64,000 nt of DNA from Streptomyces sp. CB01580 (lineage in GTDB: Bacteria > Actinomycetota > Actinomycetes > Streptomycetales > Streptomycetaceae), in assembly GCF_001905795.1 (NCBI RefSeq), contig NZ_LIXJ01000001.1:558001-622000 (forward strand), read 5' to 3'. Positions 9,317 to 18,701 of this stretch are shown piece after piece (the first letter of the stretch is position 1; the number at the start of each line of letters is the position of its first letter). The notes beneath the pieces were generated by a model that was given only the letters and a program-made list of their open reading frames with translations, was not told where the DNA came from and searched no databases. Made by a program: the position numbers and the translations under genes.

Positions 9317-10684
9317 ATGTCCACGGAGACCGGCCCGGCCGTCGGCACCGAACCACGAGGCCACACGATCGCACCCGGCCCGAGGGGGCTGCCGTTCCTC
9401 GGAAACCTGTCGCAGTTCAGCAAGAACCCGCTCGCCTTCTTCGAGCGGCTGCGCGGCCACGGAGACGTGGTCGCCTGGCGGTTCGGCCCCAACTCCAGTC
9501 TGTACGTCGCCGATCCGGCATGCATCGGAGAACTGCTGACCGAGACGGAACGCTCCTTCGACCAGCCCGCGCTCGGCATCGCCTTCCGCACCGTGATGGG
9601 CAACGGCGTGGTGGTCGCCCGGGGCGCCGACTGGCGGCGCAAGCGCTCGCTGGTCCAGCCGTCCGTGCGCCCCAAGCAGGTGCGTTCGTACGCGGCGACG
9701 ATGGCGGGCAGCACGGTGGAAGTGGCCGACGCCTGGACCGACGGTCAACGCGTCGACATCAAGCGCGAGATGGCGGCGCTCACGCAGCGGATCGCGGTCC
9801 GCACGATCTTCGGTGTCGACACCGCGGCCGACGCCGAAGCGATGGGCCGGGCGATGGACGTGGCCCAGCAGGAGATCGGCAGGGAATTCGCCGGGATCGG
9901 CGCGCTGCTGCCCGACTGGGTGCCGACACCGGGCCGGGCGAGGATCAGGAAGGCCGCCGCGGTCATCGACGCCGAGGTGGGCCGGGTCGTCGCCCGCCAC
10001 CGCGACGGCGGGAGCGACCGTCCCGACCTGCTCAGCCGACTGCTGACGGCGGTCGACGAGACCGGAGCGCACCTCACGGACCGGGAGGTGCGCGACGAGA
10101 CGGTCACGCTCTACATCGGAGGGCACGAGACCACCAGTTCGACCCTGGTGTGGGCCTGGTACCTGCTGTCCCGCAATCCGCGGGCCCGTGCCGCGCTGGC
10201 CGAGGAGCTGGACCGGGTGCTCGGCGGCCGGGAGCCGGAGTTCGACGACTACGCCCGACTGCCGTACACCCGATCGGTCGTCAAGGAGACCCTGCGTCTC
10301 TACCCGACGATCTGGCTCGTCACGGGCGTCGCCAAGGCGGGGGCGAGGATCGGCGGCATACCGATTCCGCAGGGCACCCGGGTGTGGACCAGCCAGTGGG
10401 CCACCCACCGCGACCCGCGCTGGTTCCCCGAGCCGGAGGAGTTCCGACCCGAGCGCTGGGACCCGGAGAGCGGTGACGACATCGCGGAGTACGCCTGGTT
10501 CCCGTTCGGCGGAGGCCCGCGGGTCTGCCTGGGCACACGGTTCGCGATGGTCGAGGCGGTGCTGGTCCTGGCCGTGCTGGCACGCCGCTTCCACCTGGAG
10601 GTGGATCCCGGCGTCATCAACCCCGTGCCGTCGCTGACCCTGCAGCCGGACCGCGAGGTGATGGCCACGGTCCGGGCGCGCTGA
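9317..10684 (+). CDS. Cytochrome P450
   Basis: The product is 455 residues. P450 landmarks are all present: I-helix IGGHETTSSTLVWAW (oxygen activation), K-helix KETLRLYP (ExxR), the PERW loop, and heme-ligand loop PFGGGPRVCLG with the axial cysteine. The long PGPRGLPFLGNL proline-rich start and the FGGGPR heme loop are closer to the CYP102/CYP4-like (class II-type) branch than to the usual short Streptomyces class I P450s. The substrate is unknown; no terpene synthase or polyketide gene is adjacent. The start is ATG 9317, with GGAGCGGAG just upstream. No ferredoxin gene is near, so electrons must come from elsewhere. Confidence 0.92.
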   Translation: MSTETGPAVGTEPRGHTIAPGPRGLPFLGNLSQFSKNPLAFFERLRGHGDVVAWRFGPNSSLYVADPACIGELLTETERSFDQPALGIAFRTVMGNGVVVARGADWRRKRSLVQPSVRPKQVRSYAATMAGSTVEVADAWTDGQRVDIKREMAALTQRIAVRTIFGVDTAADAEAMGRAMDVAQQEIGREFAGIGALLPDWVPTPGRARIRKAAAVIDAEVGRVVARHRDGGSDRPDLLSRLLTAVDETGAHLTDREVRDETVTLYIGGHETTSSTLVWAWYLLSRNPRARAALAEELDRVLGGREPEFDDYARLPYTRSVVKETLRLYPTIWLVTGVAKAGARIGGIPIPQGTRVWTSQWATHRDPRWFPEPEEFRPERWDPESGDDIAEYAWFPFGGGPRVCLGTRFAMVEAVLVLAVLARRFHLEVDPGVINPVPSLTLQPDREVMATVRAR

Positions 10685-10844
10685 GAACCGCCCCGGACCG
10701 CCCCGACACGGATCCGTCGAGGTCATTTGCCCCCGTTCTGTCGCGGAGGCCGGGCCGCACCGGCCACACTGGCCCTGGCGACCGCGCAGGCCGCCGGGCC
10801 TCCCGGCCGTATCCGCAGGCCACCGACCCCACGGGAGAAACACC

Positions 10845-11390
10845 ATGCGTCTTCGCTCCGCTCTCGTCTCCGCCCTCGCCGTCGGTGCCGTCGGTGCTGC
10901 CCTGGCGTCGACGGCCACCGCCGCACCGGCCCCGGCCGCCACCGCACCGGACGGCGTCACGAACCGGCAGGCCGTCTGCCCGGAGAAGGACCTCGAAGTG
11001 CGGGCCGAGCCCGGCGGCCGCCGAAACGTCGTCCGGATCGACGTCGTCAACCGCGGCGACCGGACCTGCGTGGTGGACCGGATCCCGACGGTCACGTTCA
11101 GGGGCCTGGACGGTTCCGCCCAGCCCGTTCCGCCCTCGGAGAGCGGTCCCTACGCGCTCGCCCGGGGCGAGCGGACGTACGCGGCGATGCGCACGGCGGA
11201 TCCGGGGGCCGTGGAGGGGCACGTCGTCCGGAGCCTGTCCGTGGCGGCCGACCCCTCCCACCGGGGCGTCACGTTCTCCGCGTCCCTGGTGGGCATGCCC
11301 GACGGGATCCACGTGTGGGAGCCGGAGACCACGCTGTGGCAGCGGTCGCGCGCCGCGGCCGACCGTGCTCTGGCGGACGCGACGGACTGA
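10845..11390 (+). CDS. Secreted DUF4232-like protein
   Basis: The product is 181 residues: a Sec signal peptide (about 1-28, ending STATAAPAP), then a beta-rich body beginning at a cysteine (QAVCPEKDLEV) with a second cysteine in GDRTCVVDRIP. The two cysteines could form a disulfide. Pattern and length suit DUF4232-type extracellular proteins of actinobacteria, function unknown. The ribosome site GGGAGAAA precedes ATG 10845. It stands alone, convergent with the P450 pair 107 bp away; that gap contains a run of nine G. Confidence 0.75.
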   Translation: MRLRSALVSALAVGAVGAALASTATAAPAPAATAPDGVTNRQAVCPEKDLEVRAEPGGRRNVVRIDVVNRGDRTCVVDRIPTVTFRGLDGSAQPVPPSESGPYALARGERTYAAMRTADPGAVEGHVVRSLSVAADPSHRGVTFSASLVGMPDGIHVWEPETTLWQRSRAAADRALADATD

Positions 11391-11497
11391 CGCACGGCGG
11401 CGGACCCTCCCGCCCGACGGACGGCGACGGACCGACGTACGGGGGGGGGCGGCCCCGCGCGCCTCCCGGCCCGTGCCGTCCTTCGCCTCGGCCCGTT

Positions 11498-12760
11498 TCA
11501 CCCGAGCGGCAGGACCGGGAACGCCTCCATGTCGTTCTGCGTCATCACCGGCAGCTTGCGGATCTCGTGGTCCGGGACGGCCGCCCTCAGCCCGGGGAAG
11601 CGCGCGAACAACGCGGGCAGCGCGATGCCCGCCTCCACCCGGGAGAGTGCCGCCCCCGGACAGATGTGGGGACCGTGTCCGAAGGCCATGTGACGGATCG
11701 GGGTCGGCCGGGTGATGTCGAAGTCGTCGGCGTCCGGCCCGTGCTGCTCGGTGTCGCGGCCGACGGCACGGTACGAGACGACCACGCCCTCGCCCTTCGC
11801 GATCACCACGTCGCCCACCGGGATGTCCTCGGTGGCGAACCGCATCAGGAGGTGCGTGGTCGGGGTGTCCCAGCGCAGCGACTCCTCGATCACCGTCTCC
11901 CACGCGATCTCGCCGTCGAGGACCCTTCGCAGCTGGTCGGGGTGGGTGAGCAGCGCGCGTACGGAGTTCAGGATCAGCCCGATGGTGGTCTCGTGCCCGG
12001 CGGCCACCATCGCCTTCAGGTTGCCGATCACCTCCTCCTCGGTGAGCGGCTCCCCTCCCTCGTCGGCGAGGATCAACGCGCTGGTGAGATCGTCGGTGGG
12101 CCGGGCGGTCCGCTCCCGCACGAGGGCGGCGTAGAACTCGTCCAACTCGGCCAGCAGCGCCAGGCGTTCCTCGTGCGGCGTGAGCATGGAGAAGAACGCC
12201 TTGTACCGCCGCAGCAGCATGGGGTGCTCCGATTCGTCCACCCCCATCAGCATGCCGACCACCCGCATCGGCAACGGCTGCGCGTACACGGCCTTGAGAT
12301 CGACGACACCGTCCGCACTCCGTTCGGCGTGCTCGGCCAGGGAGTCGAGCAGTTCCTCGGTGAACCGCTCGATCCGCGGACGTATCTCCTCCAGCCGACG
12401 CGGCGTGAGTGCCTGGGAGGTCTTGGCGCGCAGCCGTCGGTGTTCGGCCCCGTCCACGGTGAACATGGAGCGCCCGGCGTCGATCATGCCGATCAGCGGC
12501 CAGGCGCGGGTGACGGCTCCGCTGCGCCAGAGCTCCCAGGCGTCGATGTCCTTCACCAGGCGCGGATCGACGAGCAGTTGACGTGCCAGGCCGTACCGGG
12601 TGACGGTCCAGGCCGGCACCCCGAGCAGCTCGATGCGGGCGAGCGGCCCGGCGGCGCGCAGCCGCGCCGTCTCGCCGTCGAGGTCCTGGACCATCGGGTC
12701 GATGACGACGGTCCCGTCGCTCGGAGCGGCTCCATGGGCAGTGGTGTACGGACAGCTCAC
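11498..12760 (-). CDS. Cytochrome P450, CYP154-like
   Basis: The product is 420 residues, a typical soluble class I bacterial P450. Motifs: I-helix MVAAGHETT, K-helix EESLR (ExxR present), heme loop FGHGPHICPG with the axial cysteine. The block VDPRLVKDIDAWELW, the GRSMFTVDGAEHRRLR stretch and the C-terminal PVMTQNDMEAFPV end look like the CYP154 family of Streptomyces. The start is GTG 12760 behind AGGAG, overlapping the upstream P450 stop as GTGA, so translation is coupled. CYP154 enzymes oxidise steroids or aromatic polyketides in other species; the natural substrate here is unknown. Confidence 0.93.
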   Translation of the reverse strand: MSCPYTTAHGAAPSDGTVVIDPMVQDLDGETARLRAAGPLARIELLGVPAWTVTRYGLARQLLVDPRLVKDIDAWELWRSGAVTRAWPLIGMIDAGRSMFTVDGAEHRRLRAKTSQALTPRRLEEIRPRIERFTEELLDSLAEHAERSADGVVDLKAVYAQPLPMRVVGMLMGVDESEHPMLLRRYKAFFSMLTPHEERLALLAELDEFYAALVRERTARPTDDLTSALILADEGGEPLTEEEVIGNLKAMVAAGHETTIGLILNSVRALLTHPDQLRRVLDGEIAWETVIEESLRWDTPTTHLLMRFATEDIPVGDVVIAKGEGVVVSYRAVGRDTEQHGPDADDFDITRPTPIRHMAFGHGPHICPGAALSRVEAGIALPALFARFPGLRAAVPDHEIRKLPVMTQNDMEAFPVLPLG

Positions 12761-14070
12761 GCGAGGTCTCCTGTCGGGCGTACGGCGGTGAACCGGACGG
12801 GCAGCGCGGTCATGCCACGCAGGAAGGCGGACCGCCGCCGGACGAGTTCCCGCTCCGGGACGGACAGCGCCAGGTCGGGCAGGCGGTCGAGCAGCACCTC
12901 GATGCCGGTACGGGCGATGGTCTCCGCGATCTCCTGGGCGGGGAAGGGGCAGCGGTATTCGCCGTGGCTGAAGGCCAGATGCGCGCTGTTGCCGCGTCGG
13001 CCCGACGGTCCGGCCGCGGTCGGGAGGTGCTGACGGATGTGCGGATCGGCGTTGGCGGCGCCCAGACCGAGCAGCACCATGTCCCCGGCCCGGATGTTCC
13101 GGCCGCCCAGCCAGGTGTCGCGGGACGCCCAGCGGCCGGCGAGGATCTGTGTCGGGCACTCCTCCCACAACACCTCGTTCATGGCCTCGGCGACGCTGTG
13201 CCGTCCGCCGGTGAGCGCCACGGCGAACTGGTCGTCGGTGAGCATCAGCCGCAGCGAGTTGCCGATCCAGTCGGCGGTGGTGAGGTGCCCGGCGGCGGTG
13301 ATGGCCATCAGGTCGAGCACGTACTCCTCGTCGGTGAAATCACCCCCGTACGCCAGCATCCGGGACGTCACGTCGGGTCCGGGTACGGCCCGCCGGGCCT
13401 CCAGCAGTCGCCGCATGTGCTCGCCGAACCGCAGATGGGCCTCCTGGGCACCGGGGCCGCCGTCCGCGAGGTCGCGCAGCACCTCGGCGATCCGCGGGCC
13501 GTCGGCGTCGGGGAAGCCGACCAGACGGGCGAGGACGAGCACGGGCAGCGGCACGGCGAACTCGCTGATCAGGTCCGCCGTCCCCCGGTGGCAGAACCCG
13601 TCGATGATCCGGTCGGCCAGCTCCTCGCAGTCCCTGCGGAGTCGGAACTGCTCGACCTCCTCCAGGACCCGTCCGACCATGAGGGCGTGGCGACGGTGCT
13701 CGGCCCCGGCCGTGAAGTAGACCGACGGCATCGGCCGGCCGACCATGGGTAACAGCGGCCAGTCGTCCGGGACGCGCCCCCACTGGTTCCACAGCCCGAC
13801 GTCCCTCGGGAACAGCTCGCCGTCGCTGGTGACCTGGTGGAGTTCCCGGTACCCGATGACCAGCCAGGCGGGGAATCCCCCGGGCAGCTCCACGGGGACC
13901 ACCGGTCCGTGTTCGTTCCGCATGGTGCGGTACAGGACCCGGGGATCGGTGTGGAAGTCGGGCCCGCCGAGCGGGACGGCCGGCGAAGCGGCGCGCGCCG
14001 GACAGCCGCCTTCGGGGGGCGCCGCGGCCTCGGTCGGACGGTCGGGCACGGCGGATGCGGGCGTCGTCAT
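12757..14070 (-). CDS. Cytochrome P450 lacking the ExxR motif, CYP157-like
   Basis: The product is 437 residues. The fold is P450 (C-helix region AGAEHRRHALMVGR, I-helix ITAAGHLTTADWI), but key sites differ: the K-helix reads N-E299-V-L-W302, an ExxW in place of the near-invariant ExxR, and the heme loop is AFSHGEYRCPFPAQ with C374 as ligand. Loss of ExxR is the published hallmark of CYP157, which in Streptomyces is usually paired with CYP154 or CYP156 in conservons. The ATG at 14070 has AGGAGA upstream. It is the first gene of a two-gene operon. The catalytic competence of such P450s is unclear; a partner or scaffold role for CYP154 is possible. Confidence 0.9.
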   Translation of the reverse strand: MTTPASAVPDRPTEAAAPPEGGCPARAASPAVPLGGPDFHTDPRVLYRTMRNEHGPVVPVELPGGFPAWLVIGYRELHQVTSDGELFPRDVGLWNQWGRVPDDWPLLPMVGRPMPSVYFTAGAEHRRHALMVGRVLEEVEQFRLRRDCEELADRIIDGFCHRGTADLISEFAVPLPVLVLARLVGFPDADGPRIAEVLRDLADGGPGAQEAHLRFGEHMRRLLEARRAVPGPDVTSRMLAYGGDFTDEEYVLDLMAITAAGHLTTADWIGNSLRLMLTDDQFAVALTGGRHSVAEAMNEVLWEECPTQILAGRWASRDTWLGGRNIRAGDMVLLGLGAANADPHIRQHLPTAAGPSGRRGNSAHLAFSHGEYRCPFPAQEIAETIARTGIEVLLDRLPDLALSVPERELVRRRSAFLRGMTALPVRFTAVRPTGDLA

Positions 14071-14331
14071 CGTACGGACTCTCCTGTGACGAGGGCTGCG
14101 CTCGTTGCGGTGGTCGGCTGATCAACGCGGCTTCACTATAGGGAGATTCAGTGATCCTTTCGGCGTCGATCACGACTGTTGTCACCACATGAACGATCGC
14201 TGGAGACTGATACTGACTGATGACTGACCGAAAAGGGACGGACGGCCCGCCGGTCGGCCGTCGGACCGCACGCACCGGTTGACTATCGTGGCCCGACGCG
14301 TGAGCGGCCCGGAGCGGACGAGTCGGAGTGG
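14071..14331. promoter_or_regulatory. Divergent intergenic region, P450 pair / GT-B-like gene
   Basis: 261 bp. On the minus strand, TATAGT (complement of 14135-14140) is a candidate -10 for the P450 operon; no good -35 accompanies it. Short ACTGA direct repeats occur around 14205-14228, and GATCAC and its relatives recur. Composition is less GC-rich than the flanks, as expected of a control region. Confidence 0.4.
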
Positions 14332-16167
14332 ATGAGCGGTGTGCGGATGATCGAGTACGGGCGGACCCGGCGGGTGCGGGTGCCGGTGGGGGACGAGGCG
14401 GAACGATGGGTCACCCGGGGAGAGTGTCTGCGGGTCCTCGTCGTCGTGCACAACGTGACCGCCGCGACCCGGCTGCTCGACGTGCTCCCCCTGTTCGACG
14501 ACGACCTGCGCATCCAACTGATGGCCACCTGTACGGGGTCCTCGGCGTTCATGTCCGGTACGGCGGAGCTGCTGGCCGGGACGGGAGTACCCGTCCTTCC
14601 CTGGGAGCAGGCGGTCGAGACACGGGTGGACCTGGCCGTCTCCGCCAGCTTCGGTGGTCAACTGGAGGTATTTTCAGGCCGGTTGGCCGTCCTCTCGCAC
14701 GGTGTCGGCTACACTAAAAGGCTCGCAGCACCGGACACCGGACACCGGACACCGGACACCGGACACGGGCCGGGGCGGGCCGCGCCCGTCTTCGGCCTCG
14801 CGCCGGAATGGCTGCTCCACGGGGGAACACCGCTCGCGGACGCCCTCGTGCTCTCCCATCCCGAGCAGTACGAGCGCCTGCGTCTCGCCTGCCCGGAGGC
14901 CGCGCCGACGGCCGTCCTCGCCGGTGACCCCTGCTTCGACCGGATACTGGCCGCACGGCCGCTTCGCGAGCGCTTCCGCCGCGCGCTGGGGGTGCGGCCG
15001 GGCCAGCGGCTCGTACTGCTCAACTCGACGTGGAACTCGGAGTCGTTGTTCGGCGACGGCGGGGACGGAGGTGATGTGGTCGCGGCGCTGCTGGATCGGG
15101 TCGCCGCCGAGTTCCCCGTCGACGAGTACCGGTTCGCCGCCGTACTGCACCCCAACATCTGGCACGGCCACGGCCCCGGCCAGGTCCGTTCCTGGCTGGA
15201 TCGCGCACGGCGTTCCGGCCTCTCGCTGATCGACCCGCTGAACGGGTGGCGGCAGGCCCTGCTGGCCGCCGACGCCGTGATCGGGGACCACGGTTCCGTG
15301 ACCTTCTACGCGGCCGCGCTCGGCACCCCGGTGCTGCTGGGTGCGGCGCCGCTCGACTCCCTGGATCCGGACGCGCCGATCTCCACGTTCATGCGGGAGG
15401 CTCCGAAGCTCGATCCCGGCACGTCGCTCGTCGCCCAGATCGAAGGGCTTCTCGCCGGTCACCGGCCGCTGACCGGGCCCGCGGAATTCACCACGTCCGT
15501 CCCGGGCGAGTCCGCGGCCCGGCTGCGCCGGCTGTTCTACTCGATGATGGGAGCGCCGGAGCCCGATCACCCGGCCTCGTTGAAGCCCCTGCCGTTGCCG
15601 GACCACGAGCCGGGGACGGTGACCGTTCCGCTGCACGTACGGACGTGGGTGCTCGGGCCCGGGGAGGTCACGGTCTGCCGCCGGGCCGATCCGCGCCCGG
15701 CGGCAGACCCCGGCCCGGGCGGAGAACTCCACATCGCGCTGCACGAGGACACCCGGGACGTGGACCACCTGGACCTGGCCGATGTCGTGTTCCGGGACGG
15801 GACGCCCGACGACCCGCGCTTCGGCTCCCCGGCGGTCTGGACCGCCGAGGTGCTCCGCCGCCATCGGAACTGCTCCGTCGCGGCCTATGCGACCGGACCG
15901 TCCGCCTGTGTGGTGCGCGTGCGGGGCGAGGAGCCGCTCCTGTTGTCGGCCGACCCGGGGACCGACGCGGCGGACGCACCCGGTGCGGATCCCGCCGCGT
16001 ACGCCTCCGCCCTGTACGCCTGGCTGGCGTCGTACGTCCCCGACGCGCCTGTGCCCGCGGAACGGCTCGCCCGGGTGATGGACGCCGGGCTCCGCGTACG
16101 GACGGGGGACCGGCTGCACCGGGTACGGATCGCACCTCTGACGCCACCCGCACGACAGGACCGGTGA
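14332..16167 (+). CDS. GT-B / CDP-glycerol-transferase-like protein of unknown function
   Basis: The product is 611 residues. The central region has a GT-B look: RVLVVVHNVTAATRLLDVLP at the N-terminal Rossmann part, LSHGVGYTK, a PTAVLAGDPCFDR strand-turn, RLVLLNSTWNSESLFG, then AADAVIGDHGSVTFYAAALG resembling the C-terminal nucleotide-binding half of CDP-glycerol glycerophosphotransferases. The last 200 residues are a separate alpha/beta region of unknown family. Homologues in Streptomyces are often mislabelled translation initiation factor 2. The linker after GYTK is encoded by five copies of a 7-bp repeat, giving APDTGHRTPDTGH. The reading frame is intact as given. A surface-polymer transferase role is inference. 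Confidence 0.7.
   Translation: MSGVRMIEYGRTRRVRVPVGDEAERWVTRGECLRVLVVVHNVTAATRLLDVLPLFDDDLRIQLMATCTGSSAFMSGTAELLAGTGVPVLPWEQAVETRVDLAVSASFGGQLEVFSGRLAVLSHGVGYTKRLAAPDTGHRTPDTGHGPGRAAPVFGLAPEWLLHGGTPLADALVLSHPEQYERLRLACPEAAPTAVLAGDPCFDRILAARPLRERFRRALGVRPGQRLVLLNSTWNSESLFGDGGDGGDVVAALLDRVAAEFPVDEYRFAAVLHPNIWHGHGPGQVRSWLDRARRSGLSLIDPLNGWRQALLAADAVIGDHGSVTFYAAALGTPVLLGAAPLDSLDPDAPISTFMREAPKLDPGTSLVAQIEGLLAGHRPLTGPAEFTTSVPGESAARLRRLFYSMMGAPEPDHPASLKPLPLPDHEPGTVTVPLHVRTWVLGPGEVTVCRRADPRPAADPGPGGELHIALHEDTRDVDHLDLADVVFRDGTPDDPRFGSPAVWTAEVLRRHRNCSVAAYATGPSACVVRVRGEEPLLLSADPGTDAADAPGADPAAYASALYAWLASYVPDAPVPAERLARVMDAGLRVRTGDRLHRVRIAPLTPPARQDR
14729..14763 (+). repeat. Five tandem copies of heptamer CACCGGA inside a coding frame
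   Basis: Five perfect 7-bp units run without interruption from 14729 to 14763, then degrade (CACGGG). Seven is not a multiple of three, so gain or loss of one unit shifts the frame of the surrounding gene. Confidence 0.95.
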
Positions 16168-16178
16168 GAGCCGGCGCG

Positions 16179-18311
16179 TCACCCCGCCACGCAGCGCTCC
16201 CGCATGCGCCGGAGGTACGCCACGTGGTAATCGGCGCGCTGGCCTTCGAGGGTCGCGATCGCCTCGTCGACCAGGGGCAGCGCCGCGTCGCCGTCATCGC
16301 CGTCCAGCCAGGTCTCGGCCAGGTCGGTGAGGGTCCGGGCCGTGTTGTACGTGTCGCGGGCCGTCCGGAAGTGGCTCAGCGCGGTCTCCAGCCGCCGCCG
16401 GGCCTCCTCGCCGCGTCCGAGCCCTCGCAGGGCCCGACCGCGGTGGCGTTCCAGCAGGGCCGAGGCGCGTGGCCGGTCGGCCGCGCCCTCGTCCCGCGCA
16501 TCCATCGTGTCCAGGATGCCGGCGGCCCGGTCGAAGCACTCGTGCGCCTCCTGGTACCGCCACTGACGCAGCCTCAACAGGCCCAGGAACTCGACGGCCG
16601 AGGCCTGCCCCCGCTTGTGACCGGCGGCCTCCTCGGCCCGCGCCGCTGCTCTCGCCTCCGTCTCCGCCTCCTCCCAGCGCCCCAACTCGGTGAGCGAGTG
16701 CGCGAGCTGCGCGTGCAGCGCCCCGGCGTCGGTGCTCTCCGGAAGGTGGGCGTCGGCCAGTCGCGCACCGGTGCGCAGGGCCGGCAGCAGCGTCTCGTGG
16801 TGTCCCGCCTTGAGCTGCACCGGCCACAGCGCGCGGCACAGCCGTACGCCGGTCTCCGGGGCGTCCGACTCCTCGGCACAGCGAACGGCCTCGATCAGAT
16901 TGCCCGTTTCCGCGAGGAGCGCGTCGAGTGCGGCGCCCCTGTCCTCGTACCGCCGCCCGCTCCCTTCGTCGGCGGGGGCCGGGACACGCCAGCTCTCCGG
17001 GAGGGCCTGGTGGGCCGCAGCCGATGCCCGTTCCGCGTAGGCCAGCAGCGCGCGGCCGAGAGCGGCGGAGCAGGCGGCGATGCCGTCGTCCCGGATCGCC
17101 GCGGTCTCGGCGTGTGCGCGGACGCCCGGGCGGTAGTGGTAGCGCCAGTCTCCGTTTCCGCCGAGGGCGCGCTCCAGGAGCATCCTGTCGGCGAGGTCCT
17201 CGAGCAGGCCGGGGACGGCCGCCGGGTCCAGACCGGTGGTCCGCGCGGCCGCATCGGCGTCGAAGGCGGGCCAGCCGCGCAACGCCATCAGCCGGTACAG
17301 CTTGGCGGCCTCCGGCGCCAGGAGCCGGTAGGCGTCGTCCGCCGCACCTCTCACCGGATCGCCGTCCGCCACCGCGGCGGGCGTGGGCGGCGGGGCAGTG
17401 GAGAGCCGCGCCGCCGCCGCCCGCAGAGCGTAGGGCGATCCGCCACAGCGTTCGAGCAGCGACGGCAGCGTGGCGCGGGCGGCGGCGACGGTGGACTTGT
17501 CGGTGATGTCGGTGAGCAGCCGCACCGCGTCCCTGTCCGTCAGCGGTCCCACGGGGACCCGCAGGGCGTCGAGGCCGGGGAACGGCGACCTGGCCACCAC
17601 GATGGTGAACACTCCCGGGGCCGAGGTGAGGAACGGCCGCACCTGTGCCGCGGAATGCGCGTGGTCGAGCACCACCAGCAGTTTGCGGTCGGTCACGCAG
17701 TGGCGGAAGAACTCACCGAGCAGATCGGTGGCGGGCGGCATGCCCTCGTCGGGCAGCCCGAGTTGACGCAGCAGGGCGCGCAGGACGGCGCCGGTGTCAC
17801 GCGCGCTCCCGACGCCACCGCCGCCGAGGTCCGCGTAGATCCGGCCGTCCGGGAAGAGGCGGCCGTGCCGTGAGCCGAAGTGCGCGGCGAGGGTACTGGT
17901 GCCCATTCCGTCGGGGCCGTGCACCAGGGCCAGCCGGGGCCTGCCGTCGGCACGGCGGGACGCCTCGCGGTGAAGCCGCCTCATCGCCTCCTTGCGGTCC
18001 GTGAAGAACCTTATGGAGGCGGGAAGGTGCGATCCGGCGATCCTGACCGGGCGCGGACCGTCGGGCAGTCGCGCGGCGAACAGGGACCAGTGGCCGGCGA
18101 GTTGCGGGTCGGTGCGGATCCGTTCGTGGATCAGGCGGGCCACGTCGTCACGTTCGTCCGCGGCGACGGGCGCGGCGACCTCCCTGCCGACGATCCTGCG
18201 CACGACGCCGCCGGTCGACTCCCAGGCCCATTTCCCGGCCTCGTTGGCCATTCCCGCGCCGATCGCACCGAGTACCGCCGAGATCGCCGCCACCGATGTG
18301 GGATCCAGCAT
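16179..18311 (-). CDS. NB-ARC-like NTPase with TPR region, altered Walker A
   Basis: The product is 710 residues. After a short N-terminal helix that may touch the membrane (MLDPTSVAAISAVLGAIGAG) comes a helical region, then a STAND-type NTPase (about 125-400) with P-loop HGPDGMGTSTLAAHFG and Walker B KLLVVLDHAHSA. The second half (about 450-710) is helical with TPR-like repeats, including GHKRGQASAVEFLGLLRLRQ. In the P-loop the lysine of GK[ST] is threonine 138, so ATP hydrolysis may be weak or lost. STAND/TPR proteins act as signal hubs or intracellular sensors. The start is ATG 18311 behind GAGGAG; a longer frame to 18446 adds an unlikely leader. It is convergent with the GT-B-like gene, 11 bp apart. 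Confidence 0.8.
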   Translation of the reverse strand: MLDPTSVAAISAVLGAIGAGMANEAGKWAWESTGGVVRRIVGREVAAPVAADERDDVARLIHERIRTDPQLAGHWSLFAARLPDGPRPVRIAGSHLPASIRFFTDRKEAMRRLHREASRRADGRPRLALVHGPDGMGTSTLAAHFGSRHGRLFPDGRIYADLGGGGVGSARDTGAVLRALLRQLGLPDEGMPPATDLLGEFFRHCVTDRKLLVVLDHAHSAAQVRPFLTSAPGVFTIVVARSPFPGLDALRVPVGPLTDRDAVRLLTDITDKSTVAAARATLPSLLERCGGSPYALRAAAARLSTAPPPTPAAVADGDPVRGAADDAYRLLAPEAAKLYRLMALRGWPAFDADAAARTTGLDPAAVPGLLEDLADRMLLERALGGNGDWRYHYRPGVRAHAETAAIRDDGIAACSAALGRALLAYAERASAAAHQALPESWRVPAPADEGSGRRYEDRGAALDALLAETGNLIEAVRCAEESDAPETGVRLCRALWPVQLKAGHHETLLPALRTGARLADAHLPESTDAGALHAQLAHSLTELGRWEEAETEARAAARAEEAAGHKRGQASAVEFLGLLRLRQWRYQEAHECFDRAAGILDTMDARDEGAADRPRASALLERHRGRALRGLGRGEEARRRLETALSHFRTARDTYNTARTLTDLAETWLDGDDGDAALPLVDEAIATLEGQRADYHVAYLRRMRERCVAG

Positions 18312-18701
18312 GTCGCGCACTCCTCGTTCCCGGTGTTCCGCGCGGTACGCCCTCCCCGGCACCGCCGCCGTCACCGTGCGGACCAACGTTAGCGTCACAC
18401 GGCCCGGTATCCCCCCGGAGCGCGCGGTGTTCGCCCCCATCGACACGCATCAGCCGTGCGCGCGCCGAGCAGGACCGCCCCGCGGCGCCCGGAGGCCGAC
18501 CCCGTATGGATGGGCTCTGAGCGCCCGTCGGACGGTCCGTCGCAGCGGTTCGCACTCCGCCCGCCCGGCACTCCCCCACGCCCCCGTTCATTCGTGGTGC
18601 TCCGGCAAGACTCCCGGCATCCACCGTCTACCCACGAGTAACTCGCCCTGCTTTGATGGGCGACGGCAACTTCCCACCCTCATTCCGCTCCGGGAGACCC
18701 C
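18312..18701. other. Divergent intergenic region, 390 bp
   Basis: It lies between the NTPase-TPR and sphingomyelinase genes and must contain both promoters. I see no gene, no perfect palindrome and no confident -35/-10. CGGGAGACC before 18702 is the sphingomyelinase ribosome site. Confidence 0.5.

Noticed and set aside
12761..13168. Long N-terminal extension of the CYP154-like frame
   Set aside because: It lies over the CYP157 coding region in another frame; GTG 12760 with AGGAG is the start.
14133..14146. TCACTATAGGGAGA, identical to the core of a T7 late promoter
   Set aside because: No T7-like polymerase or phage genes nearby and the upstream half does not match; likely chance, with TATAGT on the other strand a better -10 candidate.
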